The position numbers and the translations under genes were made by a program. A stretch of 64,000 bases of DNA. Origin: Culex pipiens pallens. Lineage: Eukaryota; Arthropoda; Insecta; Diptera; Culicidae. Location of the stretch: NCBI RefSeq assembly GCF_016801865.2, contig NC_068937.1:121555225-121619224 (forward strand), given 5' to 3'. The first letter of the stretch is position 1. Each line of letters begins with the position of its first letter. Shown here piece by piece: positions 36,931 through 48,659 of the stretch. Below the pieces are notes generated by a model, which did no database searches, was not told the DNA's origin, and saw only the letters and a list, made by a program, of their open reading frames with translations.

Positions 36931-39332
36931 AGGTAATTCATTGCGGTTTTCGCTTTAAAAAAAAACTTCAGATGATTTCTGGAGCAACATTTAATAGGGG
37001 CGGTACGGCATTGCTCTTACGGCCTTTCTTCCCATTTAAACGCCTGTAATGAAAGGCAACAATGCATGGGCTGGAAACGATTTAAAAATGTTAAGCGTGT
37101 TAAAATTCTGCTTGATTTGAGCTCAATATAAATATTTCTGATTAAGTTATTTTTGATGACATTTGAGTATCTCAACCGGCAAGTACACACTAAATGATAA
37201 CAACTGAATTCCCAAACAAAATTTTAAAAAAAATTCTCCATTTTAAGGTGCCGTCAATCAGAAGTACAATGTTCACACCTCCTTGGTGCGTTTGTCGTCT
37301 AGCCCTGCTTCTGGCTCAACACCCAGGTCTTGGTTGCACAATTTATTTATTGGAAACAGAGTCGGTATTTCGTGGTGGAAGTTACCAACGCCCGAAGGGA
37401 CCCACGCGCGTGGGTGTATTGGAAATGTGAAACTTTTTTTTTTTGCCCCGCGGCCAGCATTTAAATGTTAAAGTTCTTCGTACTTTGGTCACCCACCGCC
37501 CAACAGCTGAGTGCAAGTGAAATGAAGAAAGTCACTCTTGACAATGTATTGATTCATGTCGGTCAGTTGCTGCTGCCGTGTGACTTTCGCAGAAAGTGCA
37601 GTTGCAACTTACGTTTGTCGTTAATTTTTGGATGTCTGTTTGTTTTCGGACTTGATGATTAATGGCGGTAAATCTCAACAGAAAATTTATTTTTATCTTT
37701 AGAATACCCATGTAGTGGATAATAATAATTTCAATTGTGCGTTTCTCTTAGGTATTGTGGCTCATGTACAACCAAAATAACACACAATTTCGATGTCAAA
37801 TAGAAGAAAATATTTAATATTATTTGGTTCAATGTTGTCTTGACTCGACTCGTCTGATCCTACGATACGGCAAATGAATTAACGAAGGGGAAAGAAAAAC
37901 TGGTGACGTGTGCGTGTTACACATTTACTCAATTTCACACGAACAAACTGCTTGGGATACCTTCAGGTTTTTGGGGCAGTTTCAACAAAACCTCCCACTG
38001 TATACAAATTGTTCGGACTAAAAATATCACAAATGTTCATCTTCAACGTAGCATGACATAGAATGTAGTGCTGTGGTCGTCCAAGCATAATCGGTCAATT
38101 GGTGGGATGTTTCTGAGTTATTGTATTATTGCTGTAGAAAAAGAGGGGTAAAATCCTTGAATTTGTCGTGGTATACCTGATGAAGGCAACCTCCTAAGGC
38201 TTCACAAAAACTAAGTATATTCAAAGATTTTATTATTAAACTATATGTAGGGTATCCAAGCACCAGCCAATATTATATCAATATTTAAAACTCAAATTGT
38301 AAGGTTATTTTTCAAAAAGATTGTATACCGGTAACTAGGCAGATTGAAAAAGGACGTATGAAACACAGGTTTTGGCTATAAGATTTTTTTAAAATATTTT
38401 TCATTAGAATAGTTTATGAACATAAAAATCTAAAGCTAGACAATATGAAACAGTGAAAAAATACATTGAACGATGAGGCATGAAACATTATTTTCCTGCA
38501 AACATCGGTTATAGTGGGGATCTTGAACATGGTCAACGCACAAGCAGGTCGCGTTTCGGCTTCCACGAAGTGTGGGTGTCCAATCCGTTCTTTGGGAACG
38601 GTTGGGTTAAAAATAGCGGTAAGATAATAAAGATTTGCTCATCTTGATGGTGCCAAACCGATGCGATGCATGAAACCTTTGGCACATTACGGTGTGATGT
38701 TTGATAGTCCAGAGATTAGATATCGTTGCTACTAGTTCAAATCAATTCTTTTAATAATTGTTTTTTTTTGAAAGAAAAATTCTCAAAAGCCGCATTTTTT
38801 ATATGTTTTAGTTGACTAAAAAGGGGAACTTATGAGTTGAAGATAAGTATGGACAAATAATTTTCACAGGGACACGATTTTATTGAAAATACTAAATTTT
38901 TTAGAAATATTGAAAATGTACCCAAAATATATTATTAAAAGAAAAACTGAATTTGTAATCAAAAGTACAATTGTTTTTTCGATAAAATGCACCGATTTCT
39001 TGCACTTTAGCATTGTTTCATTTACATTGTGTAACTTGAAACGTTGCTGAATGTGGCGTTGCAAAGAATTAAAACTAAGAAAAAATAAATTTTGCAAGTG
39101 TTTTCTTATTCGCCTTCATTTTGCAGCAACTTAAAAAAAATCTATGTCCAGAAAAGAAAATTCTCGTTTATTTAATTTTGTTTTCAGGATAAGCCACATC
39201 ACATGGACCAAATCTAAATTAAAGTTTTGGTTTAAATTTGCTTTAAAATGTTTTCTTTTTTTTAATTGTTTTTGTTTGTGATTTTTTTTTGTGAAAATCA
39301 AATTTAAAAGCGGGTAATTCTTTTTTGATTAA
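36931..39332. other. Intergenic DNA, no gene recognised
   Basis: AT-rich with short open frames lacking recognisable domains. No element borders could be fixed. Confidence 0.45.
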
Positions 39333-39642
39333 CCCTCTACAACCCAACCCCGCCTTTAGACGGGCATCGATTTAAAAAATCGCCAAAAATCAATTTCCAA
39401 CCAATTTTTGATCTTTAAAAAGCATTGGAAAGAAGAACTCTAAAAATTTTGGAAAATTTATGGATTGGAAGTTTTACTTGTTTTATGTGACTTTGCCAAT
39501 GTTTTTAAAAATGTAATTTTTTTAGGGGTCAACTTTGGCTGTGTTTTTTATCAACATTTCCTATATTTTAAGTAAAAAGAAGTATGCAGTAATTTTTGTA
39601 GTGTCCCAGACTATGCCATTTTATATCAGAAAATGTGTAGAT
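39333..39642. mobile_element. Partial copy of the TTAA-flanked MITE
   Basis: TTAA at 39329-39332 precedes CCCTCTACAACCCAACCCC, the reverse complement of the right end of the 9950-10545 element. Similarity runs for about 300 bp, with an internal deletion, and is then lost, so the other terminus is missing. Confidence 0.6.
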
Positions 39643-39913
39643 GGTTGAAATCATTGCGCCAAGTCGATCAAAAAGTTTTTTCTCGAGATACAGATACAGA
39701 TTTCGGAAGGAGTTGCTCAGTTACAGGTCACTCACTTTTCCGTGCACACCCTTACCAAAAATCATGATTTTCTGAGTTCAATATCTCACTTTTCATAGGA
39801 ATTTTGTAGTTCAACCCATATAACAATTTTTATGCTTGTAGTACCTGAACTCAAAAAATCGTAAAGTGGGATATTGAACTCAGAAATTCATGATTTTTGG
39901 TAAAGGTGCATAA

Positions 39914-40469
39914 TAGGATGTAACAAAAATTACTTTTTGGCGGGCATCCAAGGGTTTGTTCCGGTGGGCATACTAAGCCCAAATCCAAAATATGAGCTTG
40001 ATTGGACGTAACAGGAGCTGGCGCTCCGCAATTCAATTTTAAATGGGATTTAACCCGTAATTTTTTTTTTCAAAAATGTCACTTTTTGAGGCATTTTGGC
40101 CACTGAAGTGTTTATTTTCAATATCATTGGCGTGTAGGCCAGATCCTTGCGCATCTTTTGGTATATATAACATTGAAATTTGGAGCACCCTGGAGCTCGG
40201 TACAGACCTTCAAAGTTTATCATCGGCCCCGGCAAAATCAAATGGCCTACACGCCAATGATGTCGAAAATAAACGCTTCAGTGGCCAAAATGCCTCAAAA
40301 AGTAAATTTTTTAAAATCTTTTTTACGGGTTAAATCCCATTTAAAATTGAAGGGCGGAGCGCCAGCTCCTGTTACGTTCAATCAAGCTCATATTTTGGAT
40401 TAGGGCTTAGTATGCCCACCGGAACAAACCCTTGAATGCCCGCCAAAAAGGCATTTTTCTTACACTCTA
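39914..40469. mobile_element. 556-bp foldback hAT-like MITE
   Basis: GTGCATAA is duplicated at 39906-39913 and 40470-40477. The element begins TAGGATGTAACAAAAA and ends TTTTTCTTACACTCTA. Almost its whole length is an inverted repeat of about 250-bp arms, including TGGCGCTCCG, CATCATTGGCGTGTAGGCCA and GGCATACTAAGCCC in both orientations. Eight-bp duplication and TAG ends fit a hAT-type mobiliser. No coding capacity. Confidence 0.75.
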
Positions 40470-40477
40470 GTGCATAA

Positions 40478-42410
40478 TCTTCTTAAGACAGGTTACGTGA
40501 GGATTTGATTGATCAGCATCTGAACCTGGGGCCAACCTGAGCCAATATTTTGGCTCTGACAAACCACCAAATCACTCGATCTGAAGTGATCTTATTTTGT
40601 GCGACTCATGTGCATTTGGCCACACTGAAGAAATAATATTGTTTTTTTTTTTATCCAGAATTGTTACAAAAATCAGATAAATTGTTCCAAAAAAAACTGA
40701 AAATTTAATAATTGTGTTATCTTTTATGAAATTCATACTGAAAATGCTTTCAGTGCACACACGATCCCACCTTATGCACACAGCGAATGAAACGTCCACA
40801 CAAACCAGAAAACGAAATTATTTCTGTAAAACTTTTTGGCTGCGGCTGCTCTATGTACTATTTTTAATTTTAGATTCGCTCGTTCGCTCTTAGTCACCGT
40901 GAAGGAATGAGAAATTTCGTGCGTTTTACGTGCGCGACTCGATGTGTTGTATATATTAGAGGGGTTTCTACACTGCTTATTTATGCAAGTTCGTAGATCG
41001 GGAGGATATTCTCGACGATTTGGAACACTGAAATCAGATTTTCCACACAATATTTACCCACATTGCAGCAGTCGAGCGAAAATTTGTCATGTCCCTCCGT
41101 TGAGGCGTGTAATTCACTTTTCAAATAAGCCAGAAATCAACCTCCTCCAAAAGGGACACACTCTGGTCTAGTAAATTTCGCCCAACATTTCTAGGTTGTT
41201 TGCTAATTTGTAGCGCCGCAACGTGTGTCGAATTTCCGTTTGGAAAAAAAACCCCAATGAATTGGAAAAACAAGTGGGTGTCGTCCATTTTTTGTGGAAC
41301 ACACTGGCGCTGTACATAACCTCAAAGTGTGAGCAGCAAATGGGGTCCACAATATGCGAAGGCAACGTTTAGTTTCCAGAAAACTGCGAAAGATTATTTT
41401 TAGAGACAAACAGCAACTTTTTATTTATTTTTCCGTTTTCTTGCTCGGCAGCCTTGTTGAGAACATGCGCTTTTGAGCGCCATGCTTTTTTTGAATACGT
41501 TTTCAATTTCACTATTTTGTTACCATGAAACATGAAACAGAACTTTTTTTATTGGAAAATCAATTTCACTCAAACCTCGGTGGTTGGTCTCTTTACCGAT
41601 TGACACATTTTGGTGTATACTCCGATGGTTTGACATCATCTTTTATTTTGAATTTTAATGTGTTCAAAAAACAAATCGTCTTGTGCGGATTGGACCAATA
41701 CTTTAGACATGTTTAGCTCAATATTTAAATCTTAAATGGATTCTGGACTGTAAAGTGACCGTACCGTAAGCTGGGGTGATATTGATTACCCGGCTTTTAA
41801 ATTCTTTCGTTTTTTTCTTCTCTTATTTTTAAGCGTTTTATAAACATTTGTCTTGTTTATTTTATTTCATTGTGCTAAGTCTATTCTTAAACCCACAATT
41901 TTAATATTTTACTTACTATGCTTATTTTTTTTATCATATTTTTTAGACAATTTTTCGTTGTTTTGCACGTTTTTAAACTTTGCGCTGTAAAATTGATTCA
42001 TTATCATAATATTTTTGAAAGTGGAGTGAGATTGGGTTTTACAAATTGGCAGAAAAAAAAATTGAACGTTACTTGGTAGGGGTGACTTTGTTTTCTTTGT
42101 ACCAAAATCATGCACAACTTTAACCAAAATCACTCTGTTTCCGTCAAAAACGACTTTACCACAGAGTAACATGACTACACTCAGGAATGGGTTTTAAGGC
42201 AATATTTATTACATTTGAGTGTATTTTACCACAGACAAGTAGACGTGAATCTCTTTTCAAGTCCATCAATAAGCAATTGAACGGTTAATTTGAACGATTG
42301 GAAACTCATCATGGCCATTGCATTGTTAACTCACTACGCGTTTGATATTTGGATTTGCATAAAACTGTTTGCACTAGTTTGAAATAAAATAACTTTTTGC
42401 GTCATTCACG
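40478..42410. other. Intergenic DNA with degraded repeats
   Basis: No gene recognised. Around 41570-41630 lie eroded ends of the CACTTAACC MITE family (CCTCGGTGGTTGGTC / CCGATGGTTTGACATC). Confidence 0.4.
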
Positions 42411-43073
42411 GCGGGCGTACTGAGCCCAATTCCCGAATATGAACTTAATTGGACGTAACACGAGATGGCGTTCCGTCCTTGAATTTACATTGTAACTTTT
42501 CAAAACGGCGTAAATTGGACGCAAATGAATAGGGTATCCCTTTTGCTATACACTTAAACCCCGATGGTTTGACACCATGTGTAGTCAAACGAATGGGGTC
42601 ACTTTTTAGTTTGACATCCATTTTACACGGATTTCACACACACTCTCAAACATTTGTTTAAATAGTGTGCGTGATCGCCGTGTCAAAAGTGACAGTTCGT
42701 CACTTTGTAATTTGACTTTGACCAACCAACGGGGTACATACAAACTAAAAAAGTATCAAACGAAAAAGTGACCAACCAGCGCATCTCCCAAGAAAAGAGG
42801 TCAAGAAACGGCTTGAGGTATATCAAAACATGTGCAGGATCTGGCCTACACGCCAGTGATGTTTTTGGTAAACGCATTGGTGGCCAAAAAGCCACAAAAA
42901 TAAACATTTTTAAAAAAAAATATTTTTACGGTTTAAATCCCATTTAAAATTAAAGGGCGGAGCGCCAGCTCCCTGTTACGTCCAATCAAGCTCATATTTG
43001 GGATTTGGGATCAGTACGCCCACCGGAACCAGCCCTTGAATGTCCGCCAAAAAATCATTTTTGTTACACTCTA
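42411..43073. mobile_element. Degraded copy of the foldback hAT-like MITE
   Basis: The right part (GGAGCGCCAGCTCC to TTACACTCTA) closely matches the right arm of 39914-40469. The left part (GCGGGCGTACTGAGCCC) is a shortened, diverged left arm. The middle is interrupted by the segment at 42551-42780. The left terminus is lost. Confidence 0.6.
42551..42780. repeat. CACTTAACC-family copy nested in a foldback MITE
   Basis: It starts with CACTTAAACCCCGATGG directly after TA and ends near AAAAAGTGACCAACCAGCG. It shares GACAGTTCGTCACTT (reverse orientation) with the 2321-2503 element. The right terminus is imperfect. Confidence 0.55.
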
Positions 43074-43075
43074 AT

Positions 43076-43553
43076 ACCGTACATTTTACCCAGAATGTCG
43101 AATTTTGGGCACTTTGTTCAGTAACGTGATTATTTTCCCAGCTTGACCAGATTCCTGCGCAAGCTTTAGTATATGGGTCATTCCACCTCAATCGCGCACT
43201 AACATTTGCGAAATTTAAACACTAAATTGGTGGGGCTGTTGATACCATCAAATGAGTAAAGGGGTTATCTATCAGATTTGAGTGAATTCGCAACTGAAGT
43301 AACTTTGGACTGAAAAAAACGTACGAAAAAGTGGGAAAACAAACTCAGCCAAGTGCGATTTCCAGTTACAGTGTATGAGACTCGTTCTGACGTAATTTGG
43401 TCGATGTTCTGTCAACTGTCGGAATCCCTTTCCTTTCGGCGTATCTTTGACAGTTCTCTACGACACGCGCGATTCATGTAAACAAAAATATTGCACGTTC
43501 GTATGGCCATCGAATCTTTTCTTAAAACTTTATTATAATTTTGTGGATTTACG
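43076..43553 (+). other. Upstream region of EXOSC9
   Basis: No gene. It presumably contains the promoter and short 5' UTR, but no TATA box is evident near the start. Confidence 0.4.
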
Positions 43554-44923
43554 ATGAAAGAACGCGTCATATCTATCAGCGAAAAGAACTTCGTTCAAAA
43601 AGCGGTACTGGAGTCAGTGGTAATTGCTTCGACCGAAAATCCCTCTGAATCAATCACTAACCTTCGTCGTTTTTGCAGCGCGTTGACGGTCGTTCGTTGG
43701 ACGAGTTCCGTAAGCTCCGGCTAAATTTCGGTTCCGAGTGGGGCAGCGTACATGTGTCGCTGGGAGAAACTCGCGTGCTGGCCCAGGTCAGCTGTGAGGT
43801 TGTTACGCCGCGGGCAACTCGACCTAATGAGGGCACGCTGTTTATCAACGTAGAACTTGGGCCGATGGCAGCGCCCCACTTCGAGGCTGGCCGAATGTCC
43901 GAGGTCGGTGTGCAGCTGAATCGGATCCTGGAACGAGCTATTAAGGACTCGGGGTGCGTTGATTTGGAATCGCTCTGCTTGGTGGCGGACGAGAAGGTCT
44001 GGAATCTGCGGGTGGACATAAATGTGTTGAACCACGAGGGGAACGTTATTGATTGCGCTAGTATTGCGGCTTTGACGGCGCTGGCCCACTTTAAACGGCC
44101 GGATGTTAGTCTCAATGGTGAGGAAGTCGTGATTCATACGATTTACGAGCGGGATCCCATTCCGATCGGCATCAACCACTTTCCAATCTGCGTCAGTTAC
44201 GGAATTTTCAACAAAGGCAAACTGGCCGTTGCCGATCCGACGTATTTGGAAGAGCGAGTTGCGGAAGCGAAGATTGTGTTTGGAATGAACTCGTACGGGG
44301 AACTTTGTGGAATTCACCTGGGAGGGATCACACTTACAAGTTCTGATCTGTTGCTGAAAACGGCTGCCAAGGGTGCTAAACGGGCCCGAACGATCGTGCA
44401 AAAAATTAAGGACGCCATCCAGGAGGACACCGAGAAGCGGAAGAAAAATATTCCCATTGGGTTTAGCGAGTGCATTCGCTTGAACGAAATCACCGCTCTA
44501 GCCCAGGATCGGCTGCACATCCGGTTGAAGCGATTTAAGCTCGACAAAACCAACCAGGACGAGGGTGATGACCAAGAAGAAGATGAAGCACCGGAAGTGG
44601 AGAGTGAAATTGACGAGGCAGATGAACAGCAAGAGAATGGAGACGAGCCGGCGGATGAACCGATGGAGCAAGATGAAAGTGTTGTTGAGTTAGCGGAGAA
44701 TTCGGCCGTTCTCATGCCAAAGGTCGCAAGCGGGGCAGAACAGTGGATTCCGGAGGATGATGCGGTAGAGGAACTGGAAAAGTCGGCCGCTAAGAAGAAG
44801 AAAAATCGCAACAAAAAGAACAAGAAGTCGAAGGAAGCGTTGGAACGGATGAACGTGGTTCAGGTGTCCAGTGACAGCGAGGAGGAAACGATGACGCTGA
44901 CGTCGGAAGATATCAATCGGTAA
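43554..44923 (+). CDS. EXOSC9: Exosome complex component EXOSC9 / Rrp45
   Basis: EXOSC9 is one of the six RNase PH-like ring subunits of the RNA exosome, which degrades and trims RNA in nucleus and cytoplasm. Exons are 43554-43619 (MKERVISISEKNFVQKAV and LESV) and 43679-44923, split by a 59-bp intron with GTAATT and TTTTTGCAG borders. The product is 436 residues; the human protein is 439. The RNase PH fold shows RVDGRS near 23, GETRVLAQVSCE, LGPMAAPHFEAGR and SLCLVADEKVWNLRVD, in family order. The animal ring subunits are catalytically inactive. The C-terminal third is acidic and ends with a lysine/asparagine-rich stretch and VVQVSSDSEEE, resembling the human LSDSEEEE motif. Poly(A) signal AATAAA lies at 44954-44959. 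The start ATG is chosen because MKER matches the family start (MKET). Confidence 0.95.
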
Positions 44924-44953
44924 GGAGTGTGTAAGGTAAGGTTTAGCTGATTG

Positions 44954-44959
44954 AATAAA
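44954..44959 (+). terminator. EXOSC9 poly(A) signal
   Basis: AATAAA 31 nt after the stop codon, giving a very short 3' UTR. Confidence 0.7.
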
Positions 44960-46092
44960 AGTTGTCTGCCAATAGTAAACTGTAAGTAAATTTATCCGAA
45001 CATCTCCTTTTTTCTTGTATGTGATAAAGCATTATGCTGCTTACCTTCAATGTCACTATTTTTAAACAGAGAAAAACTAGCTTCTACACATATTTGGCCA
45101 AAAAATCTTAAATTGAATTGCAACCGGAAAATATCCCTGCATTTTTTACAGTTTTGCAAGTGTGAAAAATAAATAATTTCATAATTTGAAAAAGATTTGT
45201 TGGATCGTTAGAAATAACTCTGTAAGAAATGTAGGACCCGATCAGTTGTTGAATAAAGTTTGGCCGATCAGGCTTTACATTTCGCACGGGGTTGTGGGTC
45301 TAAGCAATCGATGGCGCCCGGCAAAAGCTTTTTCGATTCCAGCCTTCAAGTGGTGCCATAAAAACAAAAGCTTTATAAAAATGAAGGTGGAGCTCCAGGT
45401 GTTCTAGAAAGCTTTTTTTTTTTTAATTTTAAGAACATAATTCCAATGCTGGCCATCAGCGGTAAACTTATACACATCCGCATCCGTAAACTTCCGTTTG
45501 AAAATGACCGTATTTTCGGGATTTCCTCAAAATTGCTCAACTGTATTTTGCTCAAAAGACCAAATGTTTCGAATGTGATATTATTCATAATTTTAACAGT
45601 CAAGGGGCATGGTTTGGTCCTGGTCCTGGCGTAGAATGACAGTAGAGTATATTAAAATTTTACACCTGTAGACTATAGATAGATTTTCAATGCAAATAGC
45701 ACTCAAACAGAAAAAAAATACAAGAGTTCTTCTTTCCAATGATTTTTGAAGACACAGACCAACAATTTGTCTGCACATTTTCATTAGGACACTGGCATTT
45801 TATTGTATTTTTTTAATGGCAGAACTGTCATTTCTCTTACTCAAATCCGGTAGGTACTCCATTAATGGAGAAGCATAAACCAGAACTGTATTGTGGAAGT
45901 GATTTTGATTTACCGCGGTAGATTTTTTCTACCACAATTCAAAATCTGTTGAACAATACGGCTCAGGATTGATTATTTCCTTTTTGATTGGTTTGTAAGA
46001 TCAAAATTTTGTTGAATTAATTTTTGACGAATATTTTAATCGCACCCGAAGGTTGAGTTACAGGGGATAAATTTATCTTTTGCTACAATATA
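44960..46092. other. Intergenic DNA between EXOSC9 and a MITE
   Basis: No gene recognised. Near 45600 the phrase GTCAAGGGGCATGGTTTGGT resembles the start of the retroposon at 20525, suggesting an old relative. A degraded copy of the 4690-4784 repeat lies at about 45825-45870. Confidence 0.4.
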
Positions 46093-47774
46093 GGGGAAAT
46101 ATACCCTTTCTAATCAAACACCTATCTTCGTCATATGGAGAGTTTGATGCTCGATTAAAGCTCCAAAAATACTATTTAGGCTATAAACTTACCAGCAACA
46201 GCACCGCCTCGAGTAAGCACGCAAATTTATGCCATTTACTGGCCAAAAAGATCAAATTTAATGCACTTTTGATCATAATTTCTATTTTGCGAGACCATTT
46301 CTCATCATTTTGGTGGCACACACATCCACACGCAAGATGAGAGGTTAACTTCTTAAGGGGTTACATACATTTAGAAAATCACAAAATTTCATATACATTT
46401 AGAAAATCACAAAATTTCATATAACAGAAAATTGATTAATCCACTAAAAAGATGATTTTCAATTACCCCTGAAAGTTTCATGAAGATATTACATGATTAA
46501 ACTGAGTTAGAGACGATTTTAAGATCAACATTTTGGCGTGCGCAAAGCGGACTGCTAAACATTCTGAGCGTTTTTCTCGAAACATCGAGTTGATTTACGG
46601 GTGCCACGATATCTCGAGATGGAATGCACCAAAATGGCTGAAATTCAGGGTGAAGACTCTCAAGACTTAGCTTGTGTGCATGACGAAGCCCGTTTTTGAA
46701 ATTTTGCATTTCTAAAAAATACAAAATCAAGAACTAACAATTTTTAAAATGAAAAACAAAAAAATATTTTTATCTTTTTTTAAAATAAGTTTTTTGAAAA
46801 TCGGCCTTCGTCATGCAAACAGGACCAGTTTAACGAGTCTTCACCAAAATTTGGAGCCTATTTAGTCAAGGCAGTGTTGAGATATCGTGGCCCCCGTTTT
46901 TTGAAACTGCTAATTTCAAATAGCAATATCTCGGCAATGATACAACCAAATGTCTTCAAATTTGTTTTGATAATAGATGAAAATGTATATTTTAATGCCA
47001 TGAAAACAGATTTCAAATAAAATTAAGTGTGTGTTCACACCAACCTCTGACTTTTTTGTCGATTTACAAATATGTAACCCCTTATCGAAAGGCGCCATCA
47101 ATATCTTTTCACTTGCGCTAACGATTTCAAAGCGCTTAAGATATAAAATTGCTTCCTACTACCGGCAACAAGTTCTATTGCACATTAGTTAGCCACTCAC
47201 TTGAAAAATAATCCCGAAAAATCTAAATAATTAGCAAGCACCATCAAAAAAACAAACGCGCTAAGTCTTCTGACGTTTGAATTTTGAATACCCATTCCAA
47301 TCGAAGGCTGAAGAAACCCGAGCGAGAAGCGAAGGCAAATAAAGAACAAAGGGTGGCCACCAACATCACCAACATGCTGGTGCAGCGCCTGTTGGAGTGA
47401 GCAAGTGCTGCCAGGAAACTTTCGCTATAAATGCTACTTTTCGTGAGTGTTCGCTTAAAATTTCATCAATTTTGGCAGCACTAAGCAGACCCAAAAGAGC
47501 GCTGGAAGAAAAAAAGAACTATGCTGAAAATAGAAAAATGGGCGTGGCCCAATGCACTCGACTGAATAGAATGCATTTTTGAAACATTTTTTTTAAATGC
47601 TTGTAAAAGGAATAGCATAACTTTGATCAAAAGTAAAAATAAACAGGAATATACACAAAAAGTTTCTCTACTGGTTGGTGTACTTGGTTTTAGTGAATTT
47701 CAAGGAACAATCCAGATTATCCAGCATCATTCAAACACGATCGCTTATTAGGCTTAAAATGGGCATATTTCCCC
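46093..47774. mobile_element. 1.7-kb TA-flanked MITE with a nested MITE
   Basis: GGGGAAATATACCC at the left mirrors GGGCATATTTCCCC at the right, with TA on both sides (46091-46092, 47775-47776). No transposase frame is present. A second TA-flanked element occupies 46356-47082. Confidence 0.65.
46356..47082. mobile_element. 727-bp nested MITE (AGGGGTTACATA ends)
   Basis: Left end AGGGGTTACATA and right end TATGTAACCCCT are inverted repeats, flanked by TA (46354-46355, 47083-47084). Just inside the left end, ATTTAGAAAATCACAAAATT is repeated in tandem. No coding capacity. Confidence 0.65.
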
Positions 47775-48404
47775 TACTTGTTTTTTTTTTGTTTTGTTTT
47801 AATATTAAAATACAATAATATTAATATTAACCTGCTTACATCTTAGCCAAAACATGTACTTATGCGTCCTAATACCAGCAATGCATAATGCAAGTAAAGT
47901 CCACGCTTTCGTGCATGTGTTCGTGAGAGCCTTATTTGTAAAGCAGTGACGAAGCCGAGCACGATGTTTCACCCCCTCGAACAAGTCGTAGGTATGAGGA
48001 GAAGCGTTCGTCGGTAAACAGAATCGTCGAGTCCTCCCAGCACTTTACACACAAAGAGTATTTACACCCCGCTGTTGTTGCGGGATTGAGCCGTGTTTTA
48101 TCAATCGTAACTTATCGTACTTTGTGTGCGGTTCTTCCGTAACACGATCAGCTGATTTTCGTTCTAAACCGTAAAGTGTGGGCCTATCTATTCTAGTTTT
48201 TGTTTCCTTATCGGCAACAGAATCGCTCTTCGTTCCCATCATCGCACAGTGACACACTTTTTGTTATCAACATTTTAACATACTTCGAAAAACAGCAGGA
48301 GAACGAGAATCGCACTTGATGACTTACTCTTCGCAATACAGTATTGAGTGAGCTCCAGTCAGTCGGCTAGGAGAGCATACATATGCGAGTGCGACCTTCC
48401 AATT
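47775..48404. other. Region upstream of AMDHD2
   Basis: No gene recognised; probably contains proximal regulatory sequence of AMDHD2. Confidence 0.4.
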
Positions 48405-48447
48405 TATATAAAACAAATGCAAAATTGGCCATCGCCTTCAGTTCAGT
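48405..48447 (+). promoter_or_regulatory. Candidate core promoter of AMDHD2
   Basis: TATATAA at 48405-48411 is followed 27 bp later by two overlapping arthropod initiator motifs TCAGT (48438-48442 and 48443-48447). Spacing fits a TATA/initiator promoter and gives a 5' UTR of about 220 nt with the first codon at 48660. Confidence 0.5.
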
Positions 48448-48659
48448 AGTTAATTCCGTCTGAGTTCATTCCAGCTTGGTATTGAGTTGAGTGAAGAGAT
48501 ATTGAACACAATATACAGAAGTGCTATCGATTAGCGCCAATAAAAACAGAGGAATCACAACCAAGTTATCTTATCACTAATCTTCACATTTACGATAGTG
48601 CAATAACAAAAGTTGTTCAAGTGAATGCGAGTGAGTGAGCAAGCCAGCAAGCGAAAGCC

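Noticed and set aside
43657..44823. Long minus-strand frames (152, 226 and 169 codons) opposite EXOSC9
   Set aside because: Shadow frames of the conserved + strand gene with no recognisable domains.
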